Below are positions 1-12,195 of a DNA stretch of 64,000 nt, piece by piece. This DNA comes from Liolophura sinensis (Eukaryota; Mollusca; Polyplacophora; Chitonida; Chitonidae), in the NCBI RefSeq assembly GCF_032854445.1, contig NC_088295.1, positions 35,188,510 to 35,252,509 of the forward strand. Reading direction: 5' to 3'. Below the pieces are notes generated by a model that was given only the letters and a program-made list of their open reading frames with translations, did no database searches and was not told the DNA's origin. Position 1 is the stretch's first letter, and the number at the start of each line of letters is the position of its first letter. A program made the translations under genes and the position numbers.

Positions 1-2217
1 CAAGCTAAATTTTCCTGTTTATACAGCTACTCATCGACACAGTGTCAATCACGTAAACACAGCTTTCCCATGGTTCCTCATACACACGTACGCCTATAAG
101 TTATGCCGGGCAAATTTTGCCGCACATGGCTGATTCTGGACAAAAGAAGGGGATGAGTAACTAGAAAAGTTTTGTCTGTCAATATTCGATTTAATAACAC
201 CTATATTCTACAGTATCTCTTCATAAAAACCGACAATATACATATATGGAACGGTTTCAATTACTGTAAAAAAGAAATTATGACAATGTACACACCAAGC
301 TATCTTAAAGTTTTTGTTATGAATATAGTTGGATTGGTTTCACTGGTACACGATATATAGCCCTGCTAAGCGAATCAGAACGTCGACAGAGAAGCTCTAC
401 ATTTCTACTCTACATATAGACGTCTGAATAATTTCACTCTTCTACAAGGCGTGTCAAAAATAGGGACAGTAATATAATCCTTTTGTTTTGAATAGATCTG
501 ATAAATGATACAGTTCTGTTTCCAAAAGATCAGTCTAGAAAGGGCTTCATCTAGTCGTTCGTGGCTAGGTCTGCAAACTATCTGTGGTTTCCCCAGGCTC
601 TGCACGCTTTCTTCCTGGCCGCCGTGGTAAGTAAAATATTCTTGAGTACAGCGTAAAACACCAATCGAATAAATAAAAAGGTCGGAGCAGACCTGTTGTT
701 GTCCCTGGTTTGTCAGATGTTTGACGAAGGCGCAAACTTGTGTTTTATGGTCAAGAGCTAGAGGGTATAGTTTACTATGAATGTATATTACTCGCCACGA
801 TATGGCTGCATTGTTGCCAGTGTGGTGTTCAGTACTATGGTTCAAGATTACGATCGTGTCTGGTTATCACCCTATATACACTTATTCAATAATTATGAAG
901 TGTGAAGAAATGGCAATGTGTGTATAATGCACACAGTTCTAAGTGATTTGTATAACACAGACCACAGAGTATTGGATGTTTGATTTCAAACAATAGCCAA
1001 ATACGCAGTTTCAGTCTTAAGAAAAAAAAATTTGAAATTATATTCCGCTGAAATTTTTTTATACAGTCATTACAATCTCTATTGAATATTCAGGGTCGTA
1101 ATGAAACAGTAATCTATTATTCAACATCTACCGGTATTTCCGATGATAATATTAGCATCTTTCCAAGGGCATTTTCAATATGAATTAGGCAAGTGTGTAT
1201 TATTTACACAAGATTACAATATTAGGTCTTGGGCATTAACTTAAACGAATACAGGCGCAAATTAGAGGTCATGCTCTATGTGAAGAGTTAATACTCGGTG
1301 CTTTTGTTTCGGATTAATTTGGAATTAGCATGTTTAAATTGCCCTATATCAGCATGGTTAGAATATGCATGCGCTTCAATTGATTTGTTAGTATTTAAAT
1401 ACACTGCATGCAAGACCAATTATATAATAATATTTAATCAATATTTAAATAATTTATGAAATGCGATTTGTTTTTGGTGCATGTTAATGGAAGTACACCT
1501 GATTCACATGAAGAGCCATATAGGCCTACACGTTGGCGTACAGAAAGATCTCTGTCTCGTGACCGGACTCATTCACATCTGCGAGAGCATGGGATGTTTT
1601 CTGAATACTTCATGCAGTTAAGCTGAGACAATACTGGGAAATCTACTGTTTTACATGTTAAAAAAAAACTCCTCCACTTTATCAGACCGGTTATTCTATA
1701 TTGACCAGGTGTTTTGTGATTAACGTTGTAATTAGGCTAATAGACAAGCGGACACAGTTTCTCAGTGTGGGTTCATTGTTTTCTAAACTTTTCAACCCGT
1801 GGGACGGAGTAAGACGCCAGCTAAAAGGTTATTTCCAGCCTTCAGAGGAAAACCTTGAAGAAAAATACTCCCTTCCCTCATTGATTAAGTTATTACCTAT
1901 GACAAGGTTGCCTGTGGAAATACGGACAGAAGCCACTATCCCTTACCTAGCTATCAGATAAGCCTGTTCATAGACTGAGTAATTACTTGTGACAAATGTT
2001 ATACAATATTTCCCGAGAATCATGGACTGCTACATTTTCCCATAATTACCAATTAGACTCAAGCCTCGAGGTCGAATTCGCGTGCTAGTCCAATCTTCAC
2101 ATGTATCAGTTGTAGGATTAAGAAGCGAAACTTTACCGAGGTACTATCGTATATAAGGTAGAATAAAAAGGGTCTTGAAACCCAAAGCCCCATATATGTA
2201 GAGTGGTGGCTACTTAC
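1..2217 (-). other. Intron (partial) of the type II membrane protein gene
   Basis: This stretch follows the GTAAGTA donor at 2217 on the minus strand, so it is read as the first part of that gene's intron. No further exon with good splice sites and an open frame is evident down to base 1. It holds a decayed SINE copy near 566-680 and otherwise A+T-rich unique-looking sequence. An open frame on the minus strand at 405-845 runs straight through the SINE copy and is not taken as coding. Confidence 0.5.
566..680 (+). mobile_element. SINE fragment, family 1 (3' part)
   Basis: Degenerate copy of the commonest SINE here: a remnant of the GGTTTCC segment, the GCCGTGGTAAGT segment, then TATTCTTGAGTACAGCGTAA and the ATAAATAA tail. 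The tRNA-like head is missing. The orientation is head-to-tail on the plus strand. Confidence 0.6.
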
Positions 2218-2783
2218 CTTGGGTATTCCATGTACAACGGTAACCTGGGACTTTTTGGAATTTTCCATTTGGTAAAAGCAAACAATGGATCGTCTTCGAA
2301 CTCCGTAAACTCGTCATCATTGAGCAGGCTTCGTCTTACAGAATCTTCTAGCACCCTCAGTTTTAACTGAGTTCCAATATCTGGCTTAAAATAAATAATT
2401 TGTGGAGTTTCAGTAGTTTTCTTCTTCGTCGGCTTCTCATTACCGAACATATTATCGTCGTGTCCCATCGCAATATCTTCGTAAGGTTTGCCATTATAAT
2501 CATCTATCTTTGGACGAAAAAACAATTTGTCCTTTTCTGGACTAAAATTATCACTAGTATAGTTGCTCTTGTCTAAGTCCTTCCTGGGGAAGTGTATGTG
2601 AGCTGCCTCGGACCCCCTAGATGCCCGGTCAGCACGGAGCAGACCCTCCTTTACCAAGTATTTCGACCCCACCTGAGCGTTCAGTAAGGACGGTAACTGA
2701 CCAAGAAGTTTGCCCGAGAAGATCACTAAGGTAAGGCCGATTCCGACAACAAGTGCCAGTAGGCTGCGTACCTTCAGCTTCAT
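2218..2783 (-). CDS. First coding exon of a type II membrane protein with a luminal stem (family unidentified)
   Basis: The exon encodes 188 full codons plus two bases of a split codon, ending at an exact GTAAGTA donor (2217-2211). The ATG at 2783-2781 sits in a good Kozak setting (ACC before ATG). Residues 1-6 are short and basic (MKLKVR); about residues 7-24 form one hydrophobic segment, and basic and polar residues follow. No signal-peptidase pattern is obvious, so a signal anchor is inferred. The remaining 160 or so residues are hydrophilic and low in cysteine, with a lysine-rich patch near 117-122, an acidic cluster near 156-165 and one N-glycosylation sequon (NYT, residues 74-76). Anchor plus stem is the usual N-terminus of Golgi glycosyltransferases and sulfotransferases, but the catalytic part would lie in later exons outside the window, so this is only a guess. 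No family motif was recognised. Confidence 0.7.
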
Positions 2784-5410
2784 GGTGTCCTCTCTGCTGT
2801 CAAATGAGTCTTCCTACCTCCTCGCTTCGACTTAAATAACACTCTTATAGTGTTCTGCATTCAACTTCGTTCCGCTTGATTTTGTTTGCGCTAGCTCCAT
2901 GCCCTAGGGTGACGAAATCCCCTGTTCTGTCCATGAGAGAGAGTACAGAATTGAGTGTCCACCGGGATCATCCCCACCCTGTTCTGGTCACTCTTTGGGT
3001 ATAAGGCAGGTGAGTATGGGTCAACTAACCATCCACTGCTCCATCTGCCGTGTGAGGAAATCGACAAGTCAGAAGTGGTGACACTGTCAGTGTTAACGCG
3101 TCTGAAAATCAGGTGTCCGTAGCTGCAATTCCGTCCCAGCCCTAGCCAGTCACAGGTCCGACTGATCTGCGAGGACGACCCAGGTATTAAAGAGGAGTCC
3201 GTTAAGCTTGACAGAGACGGCCCATTGCTTTCGCCGGTAGACCAATCGTTTACGGTCGCCTTACTCACTCCGTGCTCCGGCTTTGTAGCTATATGACGGT
3301 CGGGTTTTGATAACTGGAGACTCTCTCCTTGGTTCACACCGTATATATAGCTGCGAACTCTGACCTAGATCACCCTCAAAAAAAAGCATAAGCAGGTGGG
3401 AAAAACTTGGACGTGGTATTTTGTTTTCCCGGTAGTTTTCACTGTTGAGCTCATGGACATCTTCACTATATAACTGCCATGTTTTACTGCAGACAGGTTT
3501 AAGCCTGGGTCAGTCTATAAAACTCACGTCTACCTGTCAAAAAAGCAGATTAACTCTCTAAGTGTACAGGTAACAGAGATATCGGCTTTTCCTATCCGTT
3601 CTAACCTGAAGATTTCTCCTGGCTACTCAATCCCACGTTATCAAACAGGCAGACTTATTCCCAGGGCCAGCATCTAGGCCGACCACACGATCCAGCAATG
3701 TAACTGAACCGTTTCGAATCGTGCATTGCCTTTTGAAATGCGACTATACTGCCTAACAGAAACGAGGCCATAGCTTAAACATTTGGGAAAGTTTGTTCCG
3801 TGTAGGATGATAAACACACGCGTGGATACAGCCCCCAATTGGGACGGCTAGATCTACCTGTGCGTGCAACACTTACCTGGTTAGGCCAACATGTTACTGA
3901 TGACAGTTTTCTCTTGACGTCACCGCCTCAGTAGATGATCTCTGATGAGGACACAAATGTGCGTCTGTGTGTGTATCTGACCTGACTTGTTCCCAGCTCT
4001 CAACAAGTACCATCTACTTTATTGTGCATATACCCATAAAGTTAGCGAACACAGGTATTCAGACATACGCGGACCCTTCATTATAGGTGCCCACCTGCTC
4101 AGGCAAGATTGTTCACCGTGTCGTACCCGCGCTACCGTAGCAAACAGGTAAATTCTTAATTATGCTTTTCCTGGAGGAATACATCTGTAATCTGATCTGC
4201 ATATTTGATGACAATGGCTTATACTATTACGGGGATATGTCTTGTCAGAAGTACCTGGTTTCACCTTCTTTTATAATACCTGAATGTATCAAATATTATA
4301 CTATATTTCCCTCTTACTCACAGTGTTTATCATAACTTTGTCCATGCCTCAATACGACAGTCATGTCAGCCAATGTGCAGTCAGCTCTGAGCGTGTCTTC
4401 TCATACACAAAACCTAAACAGCCAGAAGTACAAGGAAGACAGTATGTAGAAGATTGATAAAAGACGATTAAACAAATACAATGGAGGATATCTTGCAAAG
4501 TTGTCAAGATTTGCCTGTAGTAGGTGCACTACGTGCTGTAAAGACCTAAAGGCGTTGACTGTCAACGACAGAGAAGATGAAGACGCGTGTATTTAGGCTG
4601 TCCTTAACCTCACCTCAAGGCATTTCCACAATTAACCTTTTTCTTCGCTGATGCAGCGTGGAGATTATAGTGTGACATGCATAGTGACGATACTGCTGCT
4701 GGTAGCCCGAAGGCTTGTTGAATAGCGAGTTATACCTTACTTGTTTTTGGTTCTATCGGCGTCCATCTGTGATCACGGGCAAGATATAACGTTGAATGGG
4801 CAATCCGGCAAAACGGGCAACAAAACGCTACATCTCACTGTGAGCAATCAGAAATCAATGGCTGAAGTGTATGGATAAGCTTGTATACGCCATATTGTAA
4901 CATACTATATACATTCTAGAGGCGTGTGATTCAAACATCTGTGGTACACGATAAATAAAAGGTGCGCGGTTTAAACAGCTTCTTCAGCTATTTGAACTTT
5001 TTGTACCTGATATTTGCAGATAACACAATTTTTTGTAATTCTACAGATAGTGTATACCATGAACACACATCAAACACAAGACAGATTTTATAGAGTTAAT
5101 TATTTCGTGATTCTCCATAGTTCTAAAATATCCTTTTCAAGGCATGAAAGTTCTCATTAAAAAAGGACCTGTTAATGGCAATGATGATCATACAAAAATA
5201 ATTATCCTAAGAAAAAGACTGACATTTAATGAATAAATAAATGAATGTTTATGGCTTAATGCCTTATCGGCAATGTTTCAGCCACATCGAGGCGAGAACA
5301 AGTTGAAAATACGAAGCGCTTCATGGCTTTCAATATGGTGAAGATAACATCATGCACTGATCAACTGTTGTTGATACGCTATTATCCACAACATATTCAC
5401 TACAGACACT
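2784..5410. other. 5' flank and intergenic stretch without recognised genes
   Basis: From 2784 to about 3400 the base composition is less A+T-rich than the surroundings, as expected for a 5' untranslated or promoter region. A 148-codon open frame on the minus strand (3337-2891) overlaps this zone but shows no family resemblance. From 3400 to 5410 I see no exon, RNA gene or clear repeat. Confidence 0.4.
3341..3350 (-). promoter_or_regulatory. Candidate TATA box upstream of the type II protein gene
   Basis: On the minus strand the sequence reads CTATATATAC, in a locally less A+T-rich setting about 560 bases upstream of the ATG at 2783. If used, it would give a 5' untranslated region of roughly 530 bases. 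A weaker TATTTAAG lies nearer the ATG at about 2833-2840. Neither is proven. Confidence 0.22.
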
Positions 5411-5820
5411 AAGTCTGTGTGTGATGTGATGTGTAAGTCCGTGTGTGGTGTTATGTGTAAGCCTGTGTGTGATATCATGTCATGTGTAAGTCTGTGTGAT
5501 GTTATGTGTAAGTCTGTGTGCGATGTGATGTGTAAGTCTGTGTGTGATGTGATGTGATGTGTAAGTCTGTGTGTGATGTGATGTGATGTGTAAGTCTGTG
5601 TGTGATATGATGTGTAAATCTGTGTGTGATGTGATGTGATGTGATGTGTAAGTCTGTGTGTGATGTGATGTGATGTGTAAGTCTGTGTGTGATATGATGT
5701 GTAAATCTGTGTGTGATGTGATGTTATGTGATGTGTAAGTCTGTGTGTGATGTGATGTTATGTGATGAGTAAATCTGTGTCTGATGTGATTTGATGTGAT
5801 GTGTAAGTCTGTGTGTGATG
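5411..5820. repeat. TG-rich minisatellite (GTGATGTGATGTGTAAGTCT type)
   Basis: Tandem variants of GTGATGTGTAAGTCTGTGT, with one to several extra GATGT steps per unit, so the period varies. The minus strand is open across most of it and would encode a low-complexity His/Thr/Ser peptide. That is a by-product of the repeat and not evidence of a gene. Confidence 0.85.
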
Positions 5821-6486
5821 GTAACAGACAGCTGATGCAAGGAATAACCAGAGTAGGAACCATACGACGAAATCCCCACAGACAGGTTTGAACTTCCGGT
5901 AATGTGCAGTGGAAAAACAACACTGAATGCCGCTTCTTTATTATTTGGAGCCTGTAGAAAATTAACTAAGTGTGTAGTATTGTAATACCTTACTGGTTAA
6001 TATATAATATCAGACAAAGTCTAATTTCAAAATTATAAATTAACGGCTTCAGTAGTGATGGATTAATATAAATACAGACCATCACCTAGAAGCCACACAG
6101 GGACCAGTGATTTGCACACAGGCGGATTAATGAAGGTTCATGATAAAGCAATCGGTACATGCAACAGAATGGGGTGTTTTAGGGGCTACGCAAAGAGGTC
6201 CATATCGCGGTAAAAGCACTCACTGTTTTCTGCTGTAAAGCTGCAGTGCTGGTGTACTACATAACTGCATAATTAGCAGATATACGCCTGAAAGTGTGAC
6301 ATACCACATGCCAGAAAATACAAATGAGCACATAACTTTAAGGTGTCGAATGGAGTTGACGATTTCTTTATAGAATAAAACCATCAAAACAAATGAGTGG
6401 TACTTCTCGACATTCCTGTCCTATAGGGCCGTTTTTCCATACAGAGCCGCTCGGCCCACTTGGAAAATATTAACTAATTTACTCAG

Positions 6487-6620
6487 TTATTTATTTGATT
6501 GATGTTTTGCCCCATACTCAAGGATATTCCACTTATACGACAACGTCCCGCATTATAGTGGGAGGAATGTAGCATGAGCTGGACTTGAACTCACAGCGAC
6601 CTCAATGCTGAGAGACTCCC
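6487..6620 (-). mobile_element. SINE copy, family 1, internally deleted
   Basis: The plus strand reads TTATTTGATTGATGTTTTGCC, then CTCAAGGATATTCC, then a jump to GCATGAGCTGGACTTGAACTC and the start of the tRNA-like part. About 90 bases of the core are missing compared with the full copy at 42671-42943. It sits head-to-tail beside the next copy. Confidence 0.75.
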
Positions 6621-6823
6621 TAATTATTTATTTATTTGATTTATTTATTTGATTGGTGCTTTACGCCGTACTCAAGAATATTTCACTTATACGACGGCGG
6701 TCAGCATTATGGCGGGAGGAAACCGGGCAGAGCCCGGGGGAATCCCACGACCATCCGCAGGTTGGTGACAGACCCTAATTATTGCTGGACGCTTGCAAGC
6801 TAACCACTCGGACACGAGGCTCC
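6621..6823 (-). mobile_element. SINE copy, family 1, with a divergent head
   Basis: A good match to the family core (CTCAAGAATATTTCACTTAT, then GGCGGGAGGAAACCGGGCAG, then CCACGACCATCCGCAGGTTG). The head is joined to a different tRNA-like segment ending near CACTCGGACACGAGGCTCC. This may be a subfamily with another tRNA head or a recombinant. Confidence 0.75.
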
Positions 6824-7512
6824 ACAAAATATTGATATAACAGTCCAAGTGGAACCAGAAATACGAATATAATATATGCTGCAACCGAGATCTGATGTTA
6901 CTTGTGAAATCTCACCTGAAATCCAATATGTTAAAATTATCAGTGGCTGATCAGATTGCTCATAACTGCCACCCCTAAACCCCATAACACTAATATAGGA
7001 GATAATGCTACAGACAATAGCAGAAAAAAATCACTTGATTGTTGACAATTAGCTTTAAATAATCACCACAGTCTGCCAGAGGATCAATAAATGAAAAGAT
7101 TATTATTGATTGTTTTTTGTGGAATCTAGAAGTGAATTCCTCTTTCGAACATGCGCGTCCGCGACTGTATAAGCAAGATTCCTCAAAGATGACAGTACCT
7201 ATTCATGATAAAAGCTCCAGTACGAATTGATGTATAAATGTAATTGTCTAGAGGCGAGCACAGGAAGTCGACAAGAAAGGCTTTTCCGATCGTATCGCCA
7301 TTTCTAGAAACTCATCTTTAATCCTCTCGTCAACGATAACATCAAACTTGTCACTTTTGACACGACTAAATATTTCAGCCAGGGACTCATTTAGAACAGT
7401 TTTGGCGAAGTGTGTTGGCTTCCAATGATTCTTCCAACTGCCACCTTAGGACGTCTTGTTCTAATTAAACCTCCTGGGGGAATAAGAGATTGACAATGCA
7501 GTCACCACTGAG

Positions 7513-7841
7513 CACTGCGTCAGTGATTCTGCGGGATATATAAGTGTGACCAGTCATCACCTGTTCAGCACTAAGTCAGTGATTCTGCGGGATATATAAG
7601 TGTGACCAGTCATCACCTGTTCAGCACTGAGTCAGTGATTCTGCGGGATATATAAGTGTGACCAGTCATCACCTGATCAGCACTGAGTCAGTGATTCTGC
7701 GGCGTATATAAGTGTGACCAGTCATCACCTGTTCAGCACTGAGTCAGTGATTCTGCGGGATATATAAGTGTGACCAGTCATCACCTGTTCAGCACTGAGT
7801 CAGTGATTCTGCGGGATATATAAGTGTGACCAGTCATCACC
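7513..7841 (+). repeat. Six-copy 56-bp tandem array carrying AP-1-like and TATA-like motifs
   Basis: Units begin at 7513, 7569, 7625, 7681, 7737 and 7793; the last is cut three bases after GTCATCA. Each unit contains GTCAGTGATTCTGCGG, a TATATAAG box and GTGTGACCAGTCATCACC. Units 3-6 start with CACTGAGTCAGTG, a perfect 13-base palindrome around the AP-1 site TGAGTCA; units 1 and 2 have TGCGTCA and TAAGTCA instead. Units differ at only a few positions, which suggests recent amplification. Whether it drives transcription is inference. No convincing gene follows on either side. Confidence 0.9.
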
Positions 7842-10800
7842 GTGTTTGACTAGTTGGTAAAGTTCTCATCGAGGTAAATCCATTCTGTTTCAGAAATGGC
7901 CTCGTCAGTAACGATAGGCCTGTTCCTTAGCCATGAATAAAGCAAGACACGTACGTTTATAAAACAAGAAGCGGATTGTCGCCAAAGCAACAGTCATACA
8001 GTTAAGCAGAATCCAATCTCCATTAATGGACAATCAAGGATTTATTGATGTATTAAATTACCACAATGGTGTGCGTAAATATTGCATGGTAAGTCACCAT
8101 TAAGCAATAAACGCGAAGTACCAAATTTGCACTAAGATTGACCTACCTGGCGGATATATATATATCAATGGGATTTCTTTAAAAACTGTTTCGATTAATG
8201 AAAAGACTAAAGAGTTTGACAGCCTAAACCACAGACTCAGGCACAGGATTTTGTTGGCTTCGAAAGGCAGAGTTCCGTAAATATACCCCGGGTATGTCTA
8301 TAGGTCTATAAAAGAACGAGGATAAAAAGGTTAGTATTAAAAAGGACAAGGTTGGAGGTTTGTTGATCATGATCATGCACATCATTAATTGATCTATGGC
8401 GTTTGAAAGTAACAAGGTTGTTTATTTATATGTCGTGCAATTGTCACTCGGTAAACTCGGTCAACATCTCTGGTGTAGAGCTTGTAGGCGAGAGTTTCAG
8501 GCTTAGTTCTCACCTTGTGAGTTGTCAGTGCGGGTGGGGACCCGGGATCGACTCCAGTTCCAGCGGAAACAAATCCACACACTACTGATTACTGATCGGG
8601 CTGTAGTTAATCAGTCGGATGAATTAGAGAGCACTGTGCCTATACTCGGTGACGAGTTGTCCCGGTTGTATGGCAGCAGAGTAAGTTTGATTAACTAAAG
8701 TAGGTGGGGCTCATTGAAGGTTCTTATTTTCATCGCTTTATATTTGCTGGAAAACCAAGGTGAAGTGACAACAGGATTTTCCTGCAAATGATACATCGAT
8801 AAACAGATTGTTTTCACGCAAACTCTGCCTTATTTGCTGCAATCAAACTCGAATCTGTAACGGCCACAACAATACGCAGTTATTCTGGTTCGCTGAAAAG
8901 CGATCTTTTCGAACAATACTTCTGATGTAGTCAATTTTATCGATCGTAAACGCAGGTACAAATATAAAAAAGAAAAACCTTTGTATGTGAAGACATGTGA
9001 CAAGGAAAGAATTAATAAAGATGCCGGGACAATTTGTAGTCGAAATATGTATTGCTAAAAAAAAGCATTTTAATCAAACAAAAAATTTATATTTTCAGCA
9101 GGTTCGCACATGGTTTGTTTAGGTGTGCAATTTCTACAACTACTGGCAATAGACCATCACACGATTGAAGCGAAAACATATATAACTGAATTAAAATAAA
9201 GAAGAAAGGCCCGGGGATGAAACCTCGGATCAAGTTATGAAAATAGAAAACCTGCACAACTTCGTTACGTTCGGGGCATAGGGAATATATCAACGGTTAC
9301 CATAGCAACAAAACAAGAGAATTCAATGATATTATTGGTAATTAAGGAGAAATGTGGGCAAGGTCAAGTTTGGCTTTTGTGTGACGTAGCTCGCGAGAAC
9401 CGGCAATACCTCTGTCACCAGCTCGCCATTGTACACGAGAAACTTACCGATGAAACAGTCGGTAGCGATTCTTACACGAGATCTCAGAGGTCATCTCAGT
9501 TTACTCCCTCTTAAATGATTTCGGTGAGGACACTTAACAGTAAACAAACCCTTACATATCCGAGGTGTACATCGACAATATCACAAATACTTGTGTCTGA
9601 TGGGTTATTTTAAAAGATATGATGTCTGTTTTATTCTTCGACACATCTGCTATATGCCCGGCTGTGGTTGCTAAATATTTCCGTCTCTACCCAGAATGTG
9701 AACTCGTACAGAACAGGCCTTTACTGACCAATCAATAAGCAGCTCAGTCGAATTTCCCAGCATTTGTTGGCTGTATCCGGTATTGTTTTCAAGCAGAAAG
9801 AACATAATAAATGATGGCGCAGTTTGCAGTTTCTAATTATTATTTGCAGTGTTTTATAGGAAGCCATGGCACCAGTTGAGCTACCGTGTCAGTGAGCACA
9901 CTAGTACTAATCAACGTATTTATTTATTAGATTGTTGCGCTAATCAACAATGACTTACTAAGCCTTTATACCACATTTAAACCGCTACATTTAATGTAGT
10001 GTTCAGATTCTCTTCTATATGGACTTCATTCTATTCAGTTAAATGTTGAGATTTTCTTACACAAGCATGAATGCTATATGCATGTACTTGTGACTTGACG
10101 CCTTAATTCGTGAGCTCGAGCCTCACATTAACTAACATTTTCACGGGAGTAGATAGTAGTGTTATTGAAATAATTGTAAGAGACCGATCTCAGCTGGAAA
10201 GAGCGGCAATTTCATAGGTTAGAGGCTTTTCTGCTTTACAGTACATACACAAATTGCTTCCTTGAAGGTGCTTCAAGGATGCAGTTTGCTTTAAGAATAT
10301 AGTTTTGAAGCACAGGAAAGAAACTGAAAGGATCCCAATCGAGATGCAGAAAGTCCAAGGCAGTTGAGTTTATGGATGGAGAAAACCCGAGTGTTCACCA
10401 CCTTTCACCAGATACCTTACAGGCCACCTGACTCAAAGTCAGCGACTGTATTGGCTCAAGAAATATATACATATCAAATTGCATGTCTTCTGTGATTAGT
10501 TTTGATAAATTTAATTTCTAAGTTTTGATTTTTTCCCCCTGAATACACCACATACACTTGGGTAAATATATAAATACTGAATGTCAGTGGATATTCTGTT
10601 ATGCTTATACTTCAAAATACTTCACTCTATATACAACCTTATCATGATCTATTCCAGCCAGCGTTTTGCATTCACCCCTCTGTATTGCTTAACTACCCCG
10701 CCTTATACCCACAAAAGTATACCAGCATATATTATTCATAGCACGTCCTCTAACATCATCATTATGACACCTGTTATCTTCATGAAGGACGTCAACATCT

Positions 10801-12127
10801 CCTCTGTACGGAATACGACTGATCGTCTGTTGCCAAGGTGACTGAACTTTGTGGTAATTAGCGCGATAACGAGGCTGGGCGACAGATGCGAGTGTCCATC
10901 CCAGCCGACTACGATAATTAACCCCGAGTGTCATCAAGACCTTCAGAAAATCGACTGATTGATTATTTGTGGAGTAAAAGATCTCGCGGGATAAGAAGGG
11001 CGACAGAACAGGTTGAGCTCTGAATGCTTGACGACTGCGTTCACTTGAAATCCCCGCCCTTAAAAGTCCATCTGAACTGAGTACAGTGTGTTATATTGAT
11101 CGGTTAAGTGGCAAGCTTAAAGGCTTCATTCTCAGCAGTGATAGGCAGTTAATCCAACTCCAGCCTAAATATCCACAAACACTTTAGTGTCCATTGACGT
11201 ATATATATATAAAGTTGTTCATTCTTCATACACTACACTGACATAGAGCTACAGTTCGGGCATGAAGCCATGCAGCCAACTTCCAGGTCATGAAAGAGGG
11301 GACCAAACGTTATACTCTCTTAAAACACAAATGTTAAATTGCTAACATATTCTTGACGGGCCAAGAAGTTAAAAGGACACAACGTATTAATTGCTGTAAG
11401 ATGTGAATGCCAATATTTTAAAATGTTACGAAGAGTAACGGTTGTTTTGTGCAACTATAATGCAGGACACAACACAGAAAAGGGTTAATTTGACATACGA
11501 TAGTGTCAGATTACAACATGTTCTAAGGATTTTGTAACGAGTTACATTTCTAACACGTTGGCAAGTGTTAACTTAAGATTATAAAATATAGCGCTACAGA
11601 GTAGACAGTAAAACGAGAGTTGCCACGAAATTGTGATGGTTGGCAAATTGGTAACACGTAACTAAAGACTTCGATCTGTTTTCTCGTTTTAACACGTTCT
11701 CGCCACGATATTGCCAATGTAGCGTTTTAATCTAAATCATTCATTCTAAAAAATCAAGTGGAAAAAGTCTTGCACGGAGTATTAAAACAAAAAAAAAAAA
11801 AAATCTTAATCTGCTTTAAATCTTCTTTAAAAACTATCATTTTTATTCCATAATTAAAAATAAAAAATTCCCTGTTCTGTCTGTCGGTTTGTCGGTGACG
11901 TGTTAACATTCTATCCTTTACCATATGCCATTCACTTAATAATATAGACATGATATAGACATGAGTATAAAACGATATGGGCTTTTTGCCGGATGTCACA
12001 GCTAGCGCGAATTTACGCTTGCTCTTAAAAATGGTTGAAACGCATGCTCCTTTAGCATTAAACTGAATGTTGAGCCTGCATGGTTCTCAAAGAGCAGGCT
12101 GCCAACCACCCACGATCCCCGCCAATA
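7842..12127. other. Intergenic stretch without recognised genes
   Basis: A+T-rich sequence with only short, patternless open frames. A 14-codon frame starts at 7896, just downstream of the 56-bp array (ATG in GAAATGG), but nothing supports translation. A possible tRNA-like B box (GGGATCGACTCC) occurs near 8545 without a matching A box or cloverleaf. Nothing else was seen. Confidence 0.4.
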
Positions 12128-12195
12128 GATGTTGGTGTTTTACAGCCGTATTCAAACATATTTTACTGATTCGACGATGGCCACCACTGTAGGTT
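12128..12195 (-). mobile_element. SINE fragment, family 1 (tail end only)
   Basis: The plus strand reads TTGGTGTTTTACAGCCGTATTC followed by a decayed ATATTT and TTCGACGATGGCCACCA, the end of the family-1 core. The rest is lost. Confidence 0.5.

Noticed and set aside
405-845. 146-codon open frame on the minus strand
   Set aside because: It reads through a degenerate SINE copy (566-680), has no splice or family support, and lies in the intron of the type II protein gene.
2891-3337. 148-codon open frame on the minus strand upstream of the type II protein exon
   Set aside because: It overlaps the probable 5' untranslated/promoter zone; it is Ser-rich with no recognisable domain. An upstream frame is possible but not supported.
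5480-5923. 147-codon His/Thr/Ser-rich open frame
   Set aside because: Its repetitive part is the translation of the TG-rich minisatellite; no independent evidence of a gene.
7513-7841. CRISPR-like regular repeats
   Set aside because: The units abut directly with no variable spacers, and the DNA is animal; it is a tandem satellite.
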